Shown here piece by piece: positions 24,405 to 36,600 of a stretch of DNA of 64,000 bases; position 1 is the stretch's first letter, and each line of letters starts with the position of its first letter. This DNA comes from Setophaga petechia (Eukaryota > Chordata > Aves > Passeriformes > Parulidae), in the NCBI GenBank assembly GCA_024362935.1, contig JANCRA010000040.1:992001-1056000 (forward strand), written 5' to 3'. A program made the position numbers and the translations under genes. The notes beneath the pieces are model-generated. The model made no database searches and was not told where the DNA came from. It saw nothing but the letters and a program-made list of their open reading frames with translations.

Positions 24405-27400
24405 TGATTCAAAAAACTGTTAAGCATGTGCTTATCAGAGATTTGTGTTGAAAGATCATATTTCATGGCGACATGCAGACCTGTCAAAGTTCTATCCAAA
24501 TTCAGAAAAAAACAAGTCCCAATATAGAAAAATTGTCTGAAAAAGAGAAATCTATCTATTAGATAGGGTTCCCTATCTTATCTCTGCAATTTCTCAGCAG
24601 CAAAGTAAGGAAGCCCTAAAATCTCCAGCCTCATAGCCTGTGGAGCTATGGAGTGTGCAGCAGCCCATCTGGAGAGCAGCCCTTTGGTCAGACTGGAGAC
24701 CCCCTTGTCAGCAGTTCTGCAACACTCCAATTTCCATTTCATATGTTTGAGATAATATTGTTCTATTGCACGGCTTGTTTATTTCAAAGACAAAAATACA
24801 CAAAATAAATAAACATCTCCCAAGAGATTTATTTAAATTAAAGCACTGCCTGTAGAACAGAACTTTAAATTAGAAAATAAAATCACATAGAGGCATAAAG
24901 ATGACATTTCAGTTTAATTAGGAAGACTCACATACAAATACTTGTTGTTAATATCAAACCAAGTCAGACTCCAAACTGCTGATAATAATGAAATTAAAAT
25001 TAGATGCACAGATGAGACACTGAGTTAAAATTTGGATTGCTCTTCACTAATTCTGATAGGCAAAATTCATCCCATTAGGGAAGATCAATAAATGGTTCAT
25101 ATATCATCATGCACCACCTGAGGCCTTGCTTCATGTAGGACACAGGGCCCTTTTATTAAAATTCAGAAATGTGAGCTCTCTACTCTCTGAATGAGTATTA
25201 CTAAGGTGGTAAGCCTGTGATAGTGCTTTACATTTCTGCATGGAAAAATTATATTCTCACTCACATAAATTATTCTGTGACCTATATATGACAAGCTTTA
25301 AAAACACTCACCAGCTACCATAAATGGAAAGTCAGAAGTGAATTTTTTCTGCACTGAGCTCATGTAGGGGAATGGATTTCCTTCACTTAAAACAATTTAA
25401 TTTACACTTACTTCATACAGGAAATCCTTGTGTCATATTAACAAGTTGAAAATTATATGTATAGATGTGCCCAGCAATATGATACTTTATCACAACAGAA
25501 GGAGTAATGTTTCATTGAATGGAATTCAATTTAAAAAACAGACTGCATCAGCAAATAGCACACTGGCATTCATCCAGCTATTTCTTTGGTGGTTCCTAGT
25601 CCAAAATATTTAGAAGATTGGGGTGTAATTGAAGAGCCCCAGAGGTTGTCAGGCATGTCCTCAGAATCCAAGCCCCTTTCTAACCAGCCCAATCAGATAT
25701 TAAACCTTTGCCGACACAGCCTATACTCCTCATATAGATCCTGCAGAGAGGCAGGCACTTCTTAGCCAGGGTTTCATGCTCCCCTTGAACACCAGTCTCA
25801 AAATGTTCTTGGTGCTTGGGTTTCCCCAGGGTCAGGAGAACAGCTGGGTCTGGCAGGACTGCAGGTCTAATCTCACCCATCATTACCCTGGCCACAGGGC
25901 TGCATCACCACACAGAGCAAAACACTCTGTGCTGGTCTTATTACTGATTAAAATCACAAATCAACGAAATCAGAGAGTATGTCACGATTTCTTCACCCAA
26001 ATTTGCTCAGATCAATGTTCATGGGGCTGTGTTTCTGATTTCCAGTTTACAGCTTAACTCTGGACAAGAATCTAAATAAAAGAGCAGCAGAAGAGCAGCA
26101 GAGCCACCTGGATGAAAGGGAATTTCTCCAACAGCATTTGTTGGTTTTGTTCATTCAGTAAAAAAATATTTCAAGTTAAGCATAGTGCTCAGATGTCATT
26201 TTTTTGTTAATTTCTGCTGGCTCTCAGTGAAACACTGACTATCGGGACTGATCGAGACTCATGACCAGCCAGTTTATTATATTTAATTTTTTTAAATATC
26301 ATTAAAGTGCTCAAAATGGTTTCATAGGAAACGGTTTCATGGTTTCATAGATCAGGCATATTCAGGACTGACTTCTTTTGCAGTCAGAACAGAATTTAGT
26401 GGCAGCTGGAATTTTAAATGTAGGTTTGTGGGAAATAAAGAGTCCAATTTACATAAATTCCAATATTTCAACAAGAAACAGAGCAGCAGAACTTCCCGGG
26501 GTGCCTTTTCAGAGTGATTTCCTGGTGTGAGATGTACCCCTTTAAAGAATAACTTAGTACAACCCTCAGGAAAGATGAACTTCAAACAAAACCCTAACTT
26601 ATGATGACACTTCTCATCTGGTTGCTAATAATGTTGAGACTTACCTTGTAAAAGCTAAATATGAAGATATGGCTTCAAAATTCTAGGTACACATAAATTC
26701 TTTTAAAAGTACATCCTTCCTGAAAACACTAGCAGTCCTCTGACACTATGTAGCATGCAATATTTTAATTAATACAGGTTGGGCACTGCAGTTTCCTTGC
26801 ATGACAGTTAATAATCTGCAGTTCACCAAGGAAGGCATGAGAGGCTGTCACCCACACTTGTCTTGGATACAGGCCCTAAGTCTTGATGTCCCTGCAATAA
26901 GATAGTTGGGCCATTTTGGATGAGTCAACAAGCTGAGAAAAGCAACAGGGACTAGGCCCCAGACCAAATGGAAATGTGCTGGATGTATTTGGATCACCCT
27001 CCTTCTTAACCACTCTGTGATCCATCCTTTTGACCTATAAAGGAAATCACTTTAATAGGTAAAGGGAAAGCATCACACAACAAAATCCTGTGGAGATTCT
27101 CCACCTACATAATTTTTATGCCAAATGACCAAAGGCTCCTGTACTTCTGAGAACTACTCATGTGAGAGTTCAGCAGATGGACTGATGAGGGATTTTCCAG
27201 TGATTGTGTTACTATCCAAAAATACCATTAAGGTGAGTAATCAGAGCACCCAGGTTTGGGCCAACTTATCTATGTCATTTCCACTGCAGCTTTACCTATA
27301 CTGCAGAGAAAAGCAGGTTCTCCTGATCTCTGGCTCATCTTCTCTTACCCAAAAACTACAAGTTCAGCAGGAGGCCAGCTAATAATCTTTGGGACACAGA

Positions 27401-27887
27401 TTTAAAAGACTTCAATGTTATCTTTGTCTATATCTAAATGTTACATCTTGATTTTGGTGTGATTTAAAAATGAAGAGGACATTCTGACCTTCAATGATAT
27501 TTTGTTTCCCTGTTTAACTTCTGTATTATACATTAGGCAAGTGAAGAAAGTTTTAAAAAATGGAATGCTTTATATCTTGTTATCAAAACAAATCCTTTCC
27601 GTCTTTATATTAAAAGTTTTCCTTGAAGCTTGGGATAGTTGGGTTTTTTTTTAAAAAGGAGTTTTATGGATATTATTTAAACAAACACATAGCTTTCATT
27701 CCATTTCGGAATGAAGCAAAATATATCAGCAGTGCATAGTGACTGAGAAAAGAGAAAATGTTGATCATACACAGCTTAACTCAGCAGTCATTCACCTCCA
27801 GACCAGAAATAGCTGCTTTATTCTAAGCCAAGTTACTGGGACTGTGTGGTGGAAACTGGATGAAGCTTATTAGCTTGAGATAAGTAT
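24405..27887. other. Unique DNA without recognised gene
   Basis: No repeat family is seen. A 93-codon plus frame (25776-26057) and others show no known domain. On the minus strand a strong donor TACAAG|GTAAGT occurs at 26644-26640, but the bases upstream of it are closed in all frames. On the plus strand ATTAAG|GTGAGT occurs near 27234 within an 85-codon frame (27125-27382). Confidence 0.5.
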
Positions 27888-27940
27888 AGCAGAGGTCAGG
27901 TTAGATGATGAACTGGCCAGTTCTAGCCTTAACTCCAGGA
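27888..27940 (+). mobile_element. Ancient CR1 3' end relic
   Basis: GAGGTCAGGTTAGATGATGA followed by TGGCCAGTTCTAGCCTTAA matches the 3' terminus of old archosaur CR1 ('GAGGTCAGACTAGATGATC', then 'CCTTCTGGCCTTAA'). Only the terminus is recognisable, as expected for a very old, decayed copy. Confidence 0.7.
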
Positions 27941-28566
27941 AATTTTGCTGCCTGTTTGGGGACTGAGATATTGCAGTTTCCATAGCCTGTGTAAAGCAAC
28001 TTGTCAAGTCTCAGGAACATGAGTAAAGCCAAGCCTCTAACAGGATTTCTAGTAGGATCATCAATTGTTCAGAGTTAAAATAGGGGAAAGGAAGAAAAGA
28101 AAAGACTCATGACATATTTCCAGGTCTGCAGGTCCTTGGATTTATGTCTTGCCCCCAACTACTGATGCAGGTCTTTCCCTGGGTATCTGAAGTATCAATC
28201 AATAACTGATTCAGTTGCCAAAGTAATTTCAGAAATACCTCTCTACTTCATTCCAAGACTTCAACATTTTGAATTTTCATTCTCAAGTAGTGCTGCAGCC
28301 TCGAGTAGTACCACCACAAAGCTGCCAGAGCCAAGCCATCTGCCCAGAGCCCAAGCCAGCTGCTTTCTTTCTAATCAACTTCCTCTATGTACTTGAGATT
28401 GAGCTGCAAAACACATTAATTACTCAGTCAGGCTTCAGCCTGGGCCTTATCTTTCTGTTTCTTCAGGGCTCTTCAGAGTCTCTTCAACTCCCATACTGTA
28501 GGTTCATCCATTCCTCCAAAGTGTCTGTTGGCACATGTTGCTAAGACTTCAGCATAGGGAGTGTGT
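27941..28566. other. Unique DNA without recognised gene
   Basis: A 91-codon plus frame at 28269-28544 has no recognisable family. Nothing else is visible. Confidence 0.5.
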
Positions 28567-28609
28567 CCATCCATCCATCCATCCATCCATCCATCCATCC
28601 ATCCATCCA
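28567..28609. repeat. (CCAT)n microsatellite, about 11 units
   Basis: A perfect CCAT tetranucleotide array of 43 bases. Its reverse complement occurs as a separate array at 30021-30057. The Trp-Met-Asp-Gly run in the minus frame here is a by-product of the repeat. Confidence 0.97.
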
Positions 28610-30020
28610 GGCACACAGCAGTGCTTGCGGACATTGAACCACATGCATAAGAACTGCTGCACTTCCTCTCACAGGGTCTGACACAGTCCTGTCTTGAGAC
28701 ACAAGATATTAGTTTCAGTAATATGACGGATATGATTCTGGGCCACTCATTAAAGGAATGTGTAAGAATTTGGTCAAGATGGTCCATTTTGATACATGCA
28801 CCCAATTCATAGATTTGCTATGCATCACAGGATAAGAAACACCTGCCTTGAACCCTAGGCATGTGACAGGACCAGCCTCAATTAATACTGAGCTTATATG
28901 TGCCACCTCCCCTCCAGGGCATTTGGCACCACAAGGCTGAGACCACTTTACCTTGCAGAGAACACTCTGGCAGATAAGATCATTCACAAATATGGGCAGG
29001 AGAAATGGGGTTTGCCAGAGGTGTACACAGACAGGCTTGATACCTACAAAAGGCTTCTGATCTGTGAATTTCCCATGCCATGGTACATACAAGTTTACAT
29101 GCTAATGATTTGTTCCTAAATAAATCCTGTCCAAGCTGCTTTTCTAGCCCAAAGCTGCCAGACATTTGAGAATTCTAAGTGAATCTTGGGAGTTGTGGCC
29201 AAACATCAGGGGCTACAGATCTGTATCAGCACTAGGCAGAAACAGGAGCACCCTGCAACAAGTGAGGTGATTAATCACAGCACCATAACCTGGGCCATAT
29301 GACTGATTAGATCCCATATAATGAAATGTACTCACCCTGTTTCTGAGTTTGTCATTGAAAATCACTTTTTTCATTTTTTTATACTCATATGAAATTGCAC
29401 CAAAGAGACTCTTTGGTGTGGCTGTGGCCCATTTTTTGAACTCTCTTTTTCCTTAGCTGCCACTGAAAGAAAAAGATTTAGGATCCTATTTCCCTCCTGC
29501 TTTTTGGCACCTTTAGATGAATATTCTCCTAATTTCTAAGTCTTAGGTGACAACGGCAATTGAATGTCTTGAGTGAACTCTCAGCATGGAAGGAACATAA
29601 ATGATTTTCTATTCCAACAGCACCATGGAACAGAACAAGGTCATGTACTGTCATCAATTTATTTTTTAATTTATTTATTTAAAAACTAATCCAAGAAAAA
29701 CTCATATTTCTTTTTTTTTTTTTCAAAAAGGAAGCCAAATTCACCTCTGTCTTCATCATGATTCACTGGATCTGCACCTACCAGAAATAAGATAGAAGAT
29801 TGTTGCTTCCTTTGAAACTAAGACTTCTTCCCCAAAGCACATAGATGCAATTTATCTCCCTGCTAGTCCTCTGCTGTTCTGATTTCAGCATCTGAGACAG
29901 AGCTGGCAGGTCCCTGCTGTAGCCATTGGTCTCGTAACTAAACACCCATGAACAGTTCTGACATCTGACTTAATAGGTACCCTACGTCAAAATCATAAAG
30001 TCATGTGCTGAAGGATGCAC
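28610..30020. other. Unique DNA between two complementary microsatellites
   Basis: Frames of 125 codons (28715-29092 minus) and 73 codons (28898-29119 plus) are unrecognised. A possible short CR1 relic lies near 29585-29640. A T13 run lies at 29711-29723. No gene is recognised. Confidence 0.5.
29585..29640 (-). mobile_element. Possible short CR1 relic
   Basis: CATGGAAGGAACATAAATGA, then TTCCAACAGCACCATGG resembles the CR1 3' region 'TTGGAAGGGACATAAATGAT', then 'CCAACACCCCTGCCATGG' read from the minus-oriented element. The match is short and stops abruptly, so it may be chance. Confidence 0.3.
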
Positions 30021-30057
30021 TGGATGGATGGATGGATGGATGGATGGATGGATGGAT
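30021..30057. repeat. (TGGA)n microsatellite, about 9 units
   Basis: A perfect TGGA/GGAT tetranucleotide array of 37 bases, the reverse complement of the array at 28567-28609. Confidence 0.97.
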
Positions 30058-31904
30058 CTTTGGTTACAGATCAAGAGCCCAGTGGAAGTGGGGGAGAAAT
30101 GTTTCACATCATCTGTTTTAGCCATCCACCTGAGAAAGAGATGAAGCACTCCCTAGACGTTCTTGCCCCTCTTCTTTTAATAAACAAGGATTCAAGACTG
30201 ACTGCTTCTTAAACTGACAATTCTATTGGAGAGGTCTAAATCCAAACTGGGGAACTTTTACCCACCTTACTTTTCCTCTCTGACAAATATATGGCAAAAC
30301 TCAATTTATATGCTGCATCTCTGTAAAGACAAAGGCCCATTTTTTTATGCACACTAATCTCCCAGCTGTACCTCAGAGCTGAAAAATAAAAGATTATGCC
30401 CTACCTTTTGTTTGGTTGGTTTATTATATTGAAAAAATCAAACAGAAGGTGCCCTAGGTGTGATTTACACTGAATGATGAGTAGTAGCTTTCTTTCTTTA
30501 CTGGGTATGCCAACATTTTTTGAATAAATATAGAAAATGTGAAAACTGTAAACTATGTAGGTGAGTTTAGTGCTTTTATATAGAAAAGTTAACTGGGTTT
30601 ACATCAGAAAATTTATTTCTTGGCAGCTTCTTAGTTTTGAGGTAGAAAGTAAGTTGCTCATGAAACCATGTACTCTTACACATCTTTGCATGGATTAATT
30701 TCTCACTTCTTTTCTCTCTGCAGCCAGTAATTATTTTTAAATATAAGAAAACCATGCTCTTGGTTCTCTCTTTATTTTATTTTTAAGTGATGTTAAGTGG
30801 AAATTGTCACAGACATCAGAGCTCAGTCATTAACAAAGATAAAATAGCAATCCAGACAGACTTTTTTTAAATCTCAAACTTCTGTTTTACATCAGAACTA
30901 ATTATATAAACTTAGAGCCTGGCACAATTCACCACTATAATGGAAGGGAGGTTTCAATGGAAACCTGCAACTTTATAAAGAAGCTTGGCTTTAAGTCACT
31001 CCCCAGTGAAACATCAGGAGATCAATACTGCACAGCACCCCAGTGTACTGGATTGTTGTGAACATCCTGCTGGCTACAATTCAGCTTTCCATTTAATTGT
31101 GCTCTTATTTAAAATTCTGCTGCCCCCATAGAAGAGCAAGAGAAACCCGACAGGCATTTTGTAAGGTTATGAACAATGAAAAGTCTCGATAAATGTCAGA
31201 AAAAAGATAGTAGGCCATAAATCATCACTTGATAGTATCAGATGAAATAACTTTCTCTCTCTCCCACCTCCCCAGGGCAAGCAACAATGTGTATGTTAAA
31301 TGCTGAATTTACCAGTGATGCAACATCCCCACTGACAGTAAGATATGAGGCCATTTCAAAAATGATGGAGAAATTTCTTTTTCATCTTAAAATTCTTTTG
31401 ATTTTCCAGGGACATAAGTCTCAAGCGACAGATAAAAATGGGGCAGAGTGGCTGCAAAACTTAAAAATCCAGCCTCACAGCTGATTGCATTGTATTTGCC
31501 TTTGAAAATGCTGGGAAATAGATATATTTGTATCATAAGACAATTTCTTTTCCACCATCTCTTTGATAATCATGAATGCTAATGGCATGTCTGCAATATA
31601 GTCTTGTCAAATAATGGCATCCCTGGCACTCGGACTGCCTGATGTGGTCTCTCCATACTTAAATATATACAAAGCAGTGAAGGAAGAAAATCATTCCAGC
31701 CTGAAACTAAAGAGGGAGTCATTAACAAATGCTTCCAAAACAAAACAATTTTTTCTTTTGCCTCCACGTTTTCTCCTTCATTTCATTCCACAGTGGCAGG
31801 GAGGAATGCTGTCATCTGGCATTGGTAGCAACATCCCATAAAATGCAAAACCCAAAGGAAAAAAGAATATTCTTTTTTTTTTTGATTGAAAAATAGTCAG
31901 ATTT
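30058..31904. other. Unique AT-rich DNA without recognised gene
   Basis: Short frames only. A weak plus-strand exon candidate (31276-31337) is discussed among the rejected items. A T11 run lies at 31873-31883. Confidence 0.5.
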
Positions 31905-32763
31905 TCAGAGGAAGGGAGCTAAATCATGCCTGCCAAGTAGCGAATCCTTGCAGGCACATGCAGCCACAGCCACACAGAGCACACATGTGAAGTCCTGCCA
32001 AAGCTGGGCTGAGGAACTGCCATGCTCCTCCTTATTCCTCCCTTTATTTCTCCCCACAGAGCAGAAATACAACCCTGGGGCCTCTTTCCCACTCTGTGAC
32101 TTCTGGCATCCTGAGCCACAGAACACAGGCTCTCGAAACAGGATGATGGCCACTAACTCCTGTCTGCAAGCTGAGAAATAAAAGGCTCCCAGAAGAGACA
32201 TCTGCAAAGAGGTCTTGCAGAGGGGACAAGATTTGGGTACCCACTTACCTGCACAGTTAAACAGATACATTTCTTGATTCGCAGGAAAGAACCCGTAATT
32301 TGGAGATCCACACGCATGTTTGCACACTGTGGATGTTTTGGTGCACCTTTGGATAACATTCATGTTTGCAGCCTTCTATGAAGATGAGAAAACCTGCCTC
32401 CCTCTTGTCAAAATAAAAAACCTGTGTATAAATATTGCTGTTATGCATTGCTCCCAAGGAGAGCCCTGCACATGCCTGGGGGTGGAAGCGTGACTCAGAG
32501 AGATCCCTCAGGGAGCTCTGAGCACAGGGCACGCTGGCAGCAGATGCAGCAGCTGTCAAACAGCACGGTGTGTCCATCCTCTTCCTCCTCTGCAGGCAAT
32601 AGCTGGTGGCAAAAGCCAGCCCAGAAAGCCGGAGGGGTTTGGTGTATTGCAGTCCTCTGACTTGGGGACAATGGTGACCCACAGGGCTGAAATTCTGGGG
32701 ACAATTTTCAGGGAAAGGAGTGTCCTGCAAGTTGAAAAAGAGCCAATGACTCCGATACTTCAA
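31905..32763 (-). other. Two overlapping minus-strand frames (168 and 152 codons), function unknown
   Basis: The longest frame of the window (168 codons, 32763-32257) overlaps a 152-codon frame (32363-31905) by 107 bases on the same strand. The local sequence is richer in G+C than its surroundings, which lowers stop frequency in all frames, and several plus frames are open too. No signal peptide, domain or repeat is recognised. A candidate spliced exon (32249-32375) lies inside. Single-exon coding is unlikely; one or more exons of a minus-strand transcript is possible. Confidence 0.2.
32249..32375 (-). other. Candidate 127-bp minus-strand exon, Cys-containing frame
   Basis: On the minus strand TTTTCTCATCTTCATAG forms a good acceptor, then come 127 bases and a perfect donor TGTGCAG|GTAAGTGGG (GTAAG at 32248-32244). 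One frame is open for all 42 codons and includes CGSPNYGFFPANQEMYLFNC, with further Cys residues upstream; the spacing is superficially like a small extracellular module. I could not assign a family. Two other minus frames are open over most of the exon as well, so coding status is unproven. Confidence 0.3.
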
Positions 32764-33515
32764 ACTTTATTCAAGACTTTCATTTTTGCAGGTTTTGAAG
32801 AGCATCCAAGTAAGTTAAGGCCACAGATGGGATGAAGTGAACTTGATTTAAATTTGGATTTTACACTGCACATATGCACACACATACATGCACACAGCAC
32901 AGCAGCTTCTCTGATCTGAGAGACAGGTTTGAGCCGCTCTTGAGACAGAGATCAGCCATGGCACTGCGTCCCTAAGTCACCACACCCCTATGAATTTTAG
33001 CCACAGATACTGGGGGGAAGGGAGAAAGGGAGAAGGAAATATCTTTACCTCTGCAAAAACAAGTTTTAATCAGCCCACAGAAAATGCCTTCTCTTTCCCA
33101 TCTCTCTGCTCATTACCTATGGAAAATAGAAAGTAACACCTTCTCTCAGCTCCAGGTTTCTTCCACTGATCTTTTGCATGGCACCTTTCATATATGAGCA
33201 GACAAGGATCAAGCTATTATTTCTCACCACAGCTCTGAGAGGCTTATGGCTTCTTCCCCTTCCCACAAAAGAGAAATGTCTGAATGCTCAGAAAGTCCTT
33301 GAATTTTTCAGCAGCTTAAGTTTCTCCTTTACTCCTTTGCACTTATATCTGCAAAGAGGACCAGGAAATCACATTAGGTTTCTGATTTGCACTTAGACTA
33401 CATGTTCACATTTTTGTGGGACTTTGAAAGAGAGTTTCAAACTGGGAGAAAAGTTTCTTCTTTCTTATTTATTTATATTAGCTGCTAGGCTACATCAGGT
33501 GATGTTGTTACTTAC

Positions 33516-33547
33516 CTGATCTTTCATGGGTGTTTAGGCATCTGTGT
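33516..33547 (-). other. Candidate 32-bp minus-strand micro-exon
   Basis: On the minus strand the pyrimidine tract ATTCTTTCCTTCTGAAAG ends in an AG, followed by 32 bases and the consensus donor GATCAG|GTAAGT (GTAAG at 33515-33511). One of three frames is open. Phase does not agree with direct joining to the open frame of 32249-32375, so a coding link between the two is not supported. Confidence 0.2.
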
Positions 33548-33601
33548 CTTTCAGAAGGAAAGAATAGTGCTTTTGCACCTCATCTTGAAGACCAGAAATT
33601 T

Positions 33602-33639
33602 GGGTGATTTAAATTATTTAAATTGGGTTATTTAAATTG
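33602..33639. repeat. Three tandem TATTTAAAT-like units
   Basis: GATTTAAAT, TATTTAAAT and TATTTAAAT follow one another with short spacers; each contains the palindrome ATTTAAAT. It is a small AT-rich local repeat. Confidence 0.7.
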
Positions 33640-36600
33640 TTTTCTCCACATACCTGTGTGATTTGGGGGAAGAAAAGTTGTACTTTACTCTGCCTTGTGC
33701 CCTCTCTATGTCACCACAAAGCGGCTTAGTGCAAGAGGGCTTTAAATCAGAACAGTCAGCTTAAGCACTGGTGGTACACTGGGGTAAATGATGCTGTGAG
33801 ATAGATGGGTTATAAAGCAGGACAACCTTTGTGCTTTTGTTTCATCACCTGTGAAGTTTTGTCTGATTTGGTCTTCTTTGCATTTCTAAGGTCAACTTGA
33901 GATCACCAGGAGAGGAAAAAGCAAGATAAGATACATCTATTCTTCATATATGAAATAAAATAATAGCTGTGGCAATTTTAACTGAAGATCACTGAAGACT
34001 TTATGTAAGAATGCAGCTTCCATTTTAATGTTGGATTATATTCCTACTTACCAATTGTATTTTTATTTAAAACATCTTTCTCTGATGGTATTAAACATCA
34101 TTGTCAAATATTTAAGAACCTTCCCCTCAGTGGTGAAAAAAGAGGCTGCATGTGCAATTTAAATACATATGTTAGCATGTGGAGATCACTGGTCACTCCA
34201 GATGAAGAATACTGAATATCATGAAAGTCTTTAATTTATTGCATGTGTGGTAGTTAATAATTTCTTCTTCAACTCTGTTATTCAAAAAATGTGCAGAAAT
34301 TTTGTGCTATTTTTAATATGACTTCTATTTTTCCGGTTCCCGAGTGCTAAAAACAAAGTAACAAACAAAACAAAACAAAATCTTCCAGTAACAAAACCAA
34401 ACAATCCACACAAAACTTGTGAATTTCTAACACCAAAACAAATGCAGTAGTTTTTATCTTTAATCTCCTTCAGCAGCAAGGTATATTGACTATATGCAAA
34501 CAGTACTAAATAAACAAGATAAGACTGATCATACAGGGAAAAAACCAAACCTCCAAATCAAAGAAACATTTTTAAAAAGCACACATACATATACTAAACT
34601 TCATTTTGAAAAGGGCACAAACATAATTTGCTTATCAATTTATCTGTGGTTGTGTACTGGTTCTCCATTTGTAGCAACTGGTTCTCATTGGGATTGATAT
34701 TTGGACCAGCATTCTGAAAATAAAACCATCAAATCTCCTAATCTCTGCAAATGCAGCAAAGACATAGCAACTATGTCCTTAGAACGAGGAAAGAAACCTA
34801 TTACTCCTCCAAAGTAAACAGGAGAAAATGTTTCCCAACCCAGCTAAATGCTAAAACTTCTCAGCTATGTCAGTGCCCCAGCTGAAAACAAACAAAAGGG
34901 TTGCAAAAGCCATTGGAGCCTTTCAGCTTCAAGTATGTACTCAGAAAGGTTCTCCTTGTGAAGTTAATGTCTAATTAATATTGCAGGAGAACTTGCTGGT
35001 TCTGGCTCTATCAAAATCTGGCTGCATAAAGCAATAAACACACAAAAAGGAGCTACAAGTGGACCTTTTATACTCAAGCTGGAAAAAAGTGAGAAAACAC
35101 TTCAGAGGCCAGTTTTGATTCCCAAGCACTTTAATTAATGTTTATGTACATATTTATTTATTTATATGTTTAGCTTGTTATATTTAAAGGAGAGGGAGAA
35201 AAAAGCTGAAGTTCTATTTTCCAGGTGTGTGGAAAGTGATATAAGGGATGACAAAAACTGGAGTTGCATAATGTGGAATACGACAAGGGAAATAATTAAT
35301 TGAAATGAAGCATTAGAGTAACAGATGCATCATTCAGTCCAGAGCCATATGCACATAGAGCCTTGCTAGAGGGGTAAATGTGCCCTAGAAAGAGAAAACC
35401 TGAATTTTACTACAAACCATATGTGGGGCTGGAGGAGACATGAACAATTATGGGATAAAAGGGTACATATTGAAATTATAAACAGAAAACATACACATAA
35501 TTTATAGGAAATCATATGTGCAATATGTTCAATATACCACCACCATTTCTCTTGATTGTCTTAAACCTTTCTTTGAGTACCATATTCAAACACATGAAGG
35601 CCTCCCTGCCCTCACACTGCCATAATCAGACAGGTGCTTAAGCACAGGATGAATCAAAACCTCAGCTGTCCCACCCTCCCGTGCTTTCCTCTCATCTGGG
35701 AAGTCTCCACTGCTGCCTCTGAGTACAGTCCCCACATAACTACACTCCAGGCAAGGAATTCACTGCCTGTCAGTACCTTTAGTGTGTGAAGAATATCAAG
35801 AGCCACGAGGTGCCACTTAAAACACAGTGGGAAGACAGAAGCACTGGAGAGAGTTGGTCTCACTCCGCTGACCGTATTTTGCATGCAGGTATCCAGCAAG
35901 GAAATCAAACCCTGGACACACTTTGCATGGGTTTGTCCATCTTCCTCAACTTCTCCTGCTTCTTTAGTAGCAGAACTACTCAAAAAAATCTCTCTCTGAC
36001 TTCTGATTACCCTTATATATATATTTTTAAGGGGAGAATGATTGTCTCAATAGGAGTAAAATCATCCTCTTTTGTATCAGAGAAAGCAGCCAAGTGCAGG
36101 CCCATGGCATGCACAGGAGGAGAGGAAATTTCGGAACTGAAAAAGCAATTAGATCCACAGTGTTTCAGGGTTTCTTTTCAATGGTTTGTTGTGGTTCTTA
36201 CCACAACACAAGCACGATTTTTATGGAAAGCAGATAACACTCATAAAAATATCTGCTTCACTAAAACTTGATTTCCTGCAAAGATTTTCCTAACTGCAAA
36301 TTTTCAATCAGTTCCAGACACAATCATTTGCAAATGGCATCAAAACTGTTGATTTTACTTAAAATAAACAAAGAAACAAACAAAAAGCCTTCTCCTTACT
36401 GAATCATAAAATGCTTCTGGATGCTTAGATTCAGCGTTTCACGGTTAAGAACTAAACATTAGCAAAAAAAATCTCAAAAATCTCACAAAACCAAAAAATC
36501 ACTATGATTTCTTAAATGGGTAATTTTTTTAGATCTCATAATTGTCTAGTTATTAGAAAGGGATTCTAATTAAAGGGAACCTGGACTGTCTGTAATCACA

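Noticed and set aside
26640..26735. Minus-strand donor TACAAG|GTAAGT as the end of a coding exon
   Set aside because: With the better upstream acceptor all three frames contain stops, so at most a non-coding exon; counted only in the donor-bias finding.
28473..28805. 110-codon minus frame with repeated Trp-Met-Asp-Gly
   Set aside because: The repeat peptide comes from the CCAT array; the flanks show no domain.
31276..31337. Plus-strand exon candidate of 62 bp with good acceptor (TCTCTCTCTCCCACCTCCCCAG)
   Set aside because: The acceptor is strong and one frame is open, but the donor ACA|GTAAGA is below consensus and the plus strand shows no general excess of donors. Not enough to list as a feature.
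35786..36271. 161-codon plus-strand frame
   Set aside because: No recognised domain, no good splice or promoter context, and overlapping open frames on the other strand. The length is within chance for 64 kb read in six frames.
36400..36440. GAATCATAAAATGCTTCTGG as a CR1 3' end
   Set aside because: Resembles the terminal motif for about 20 bases only, with nothing CR1-like following.
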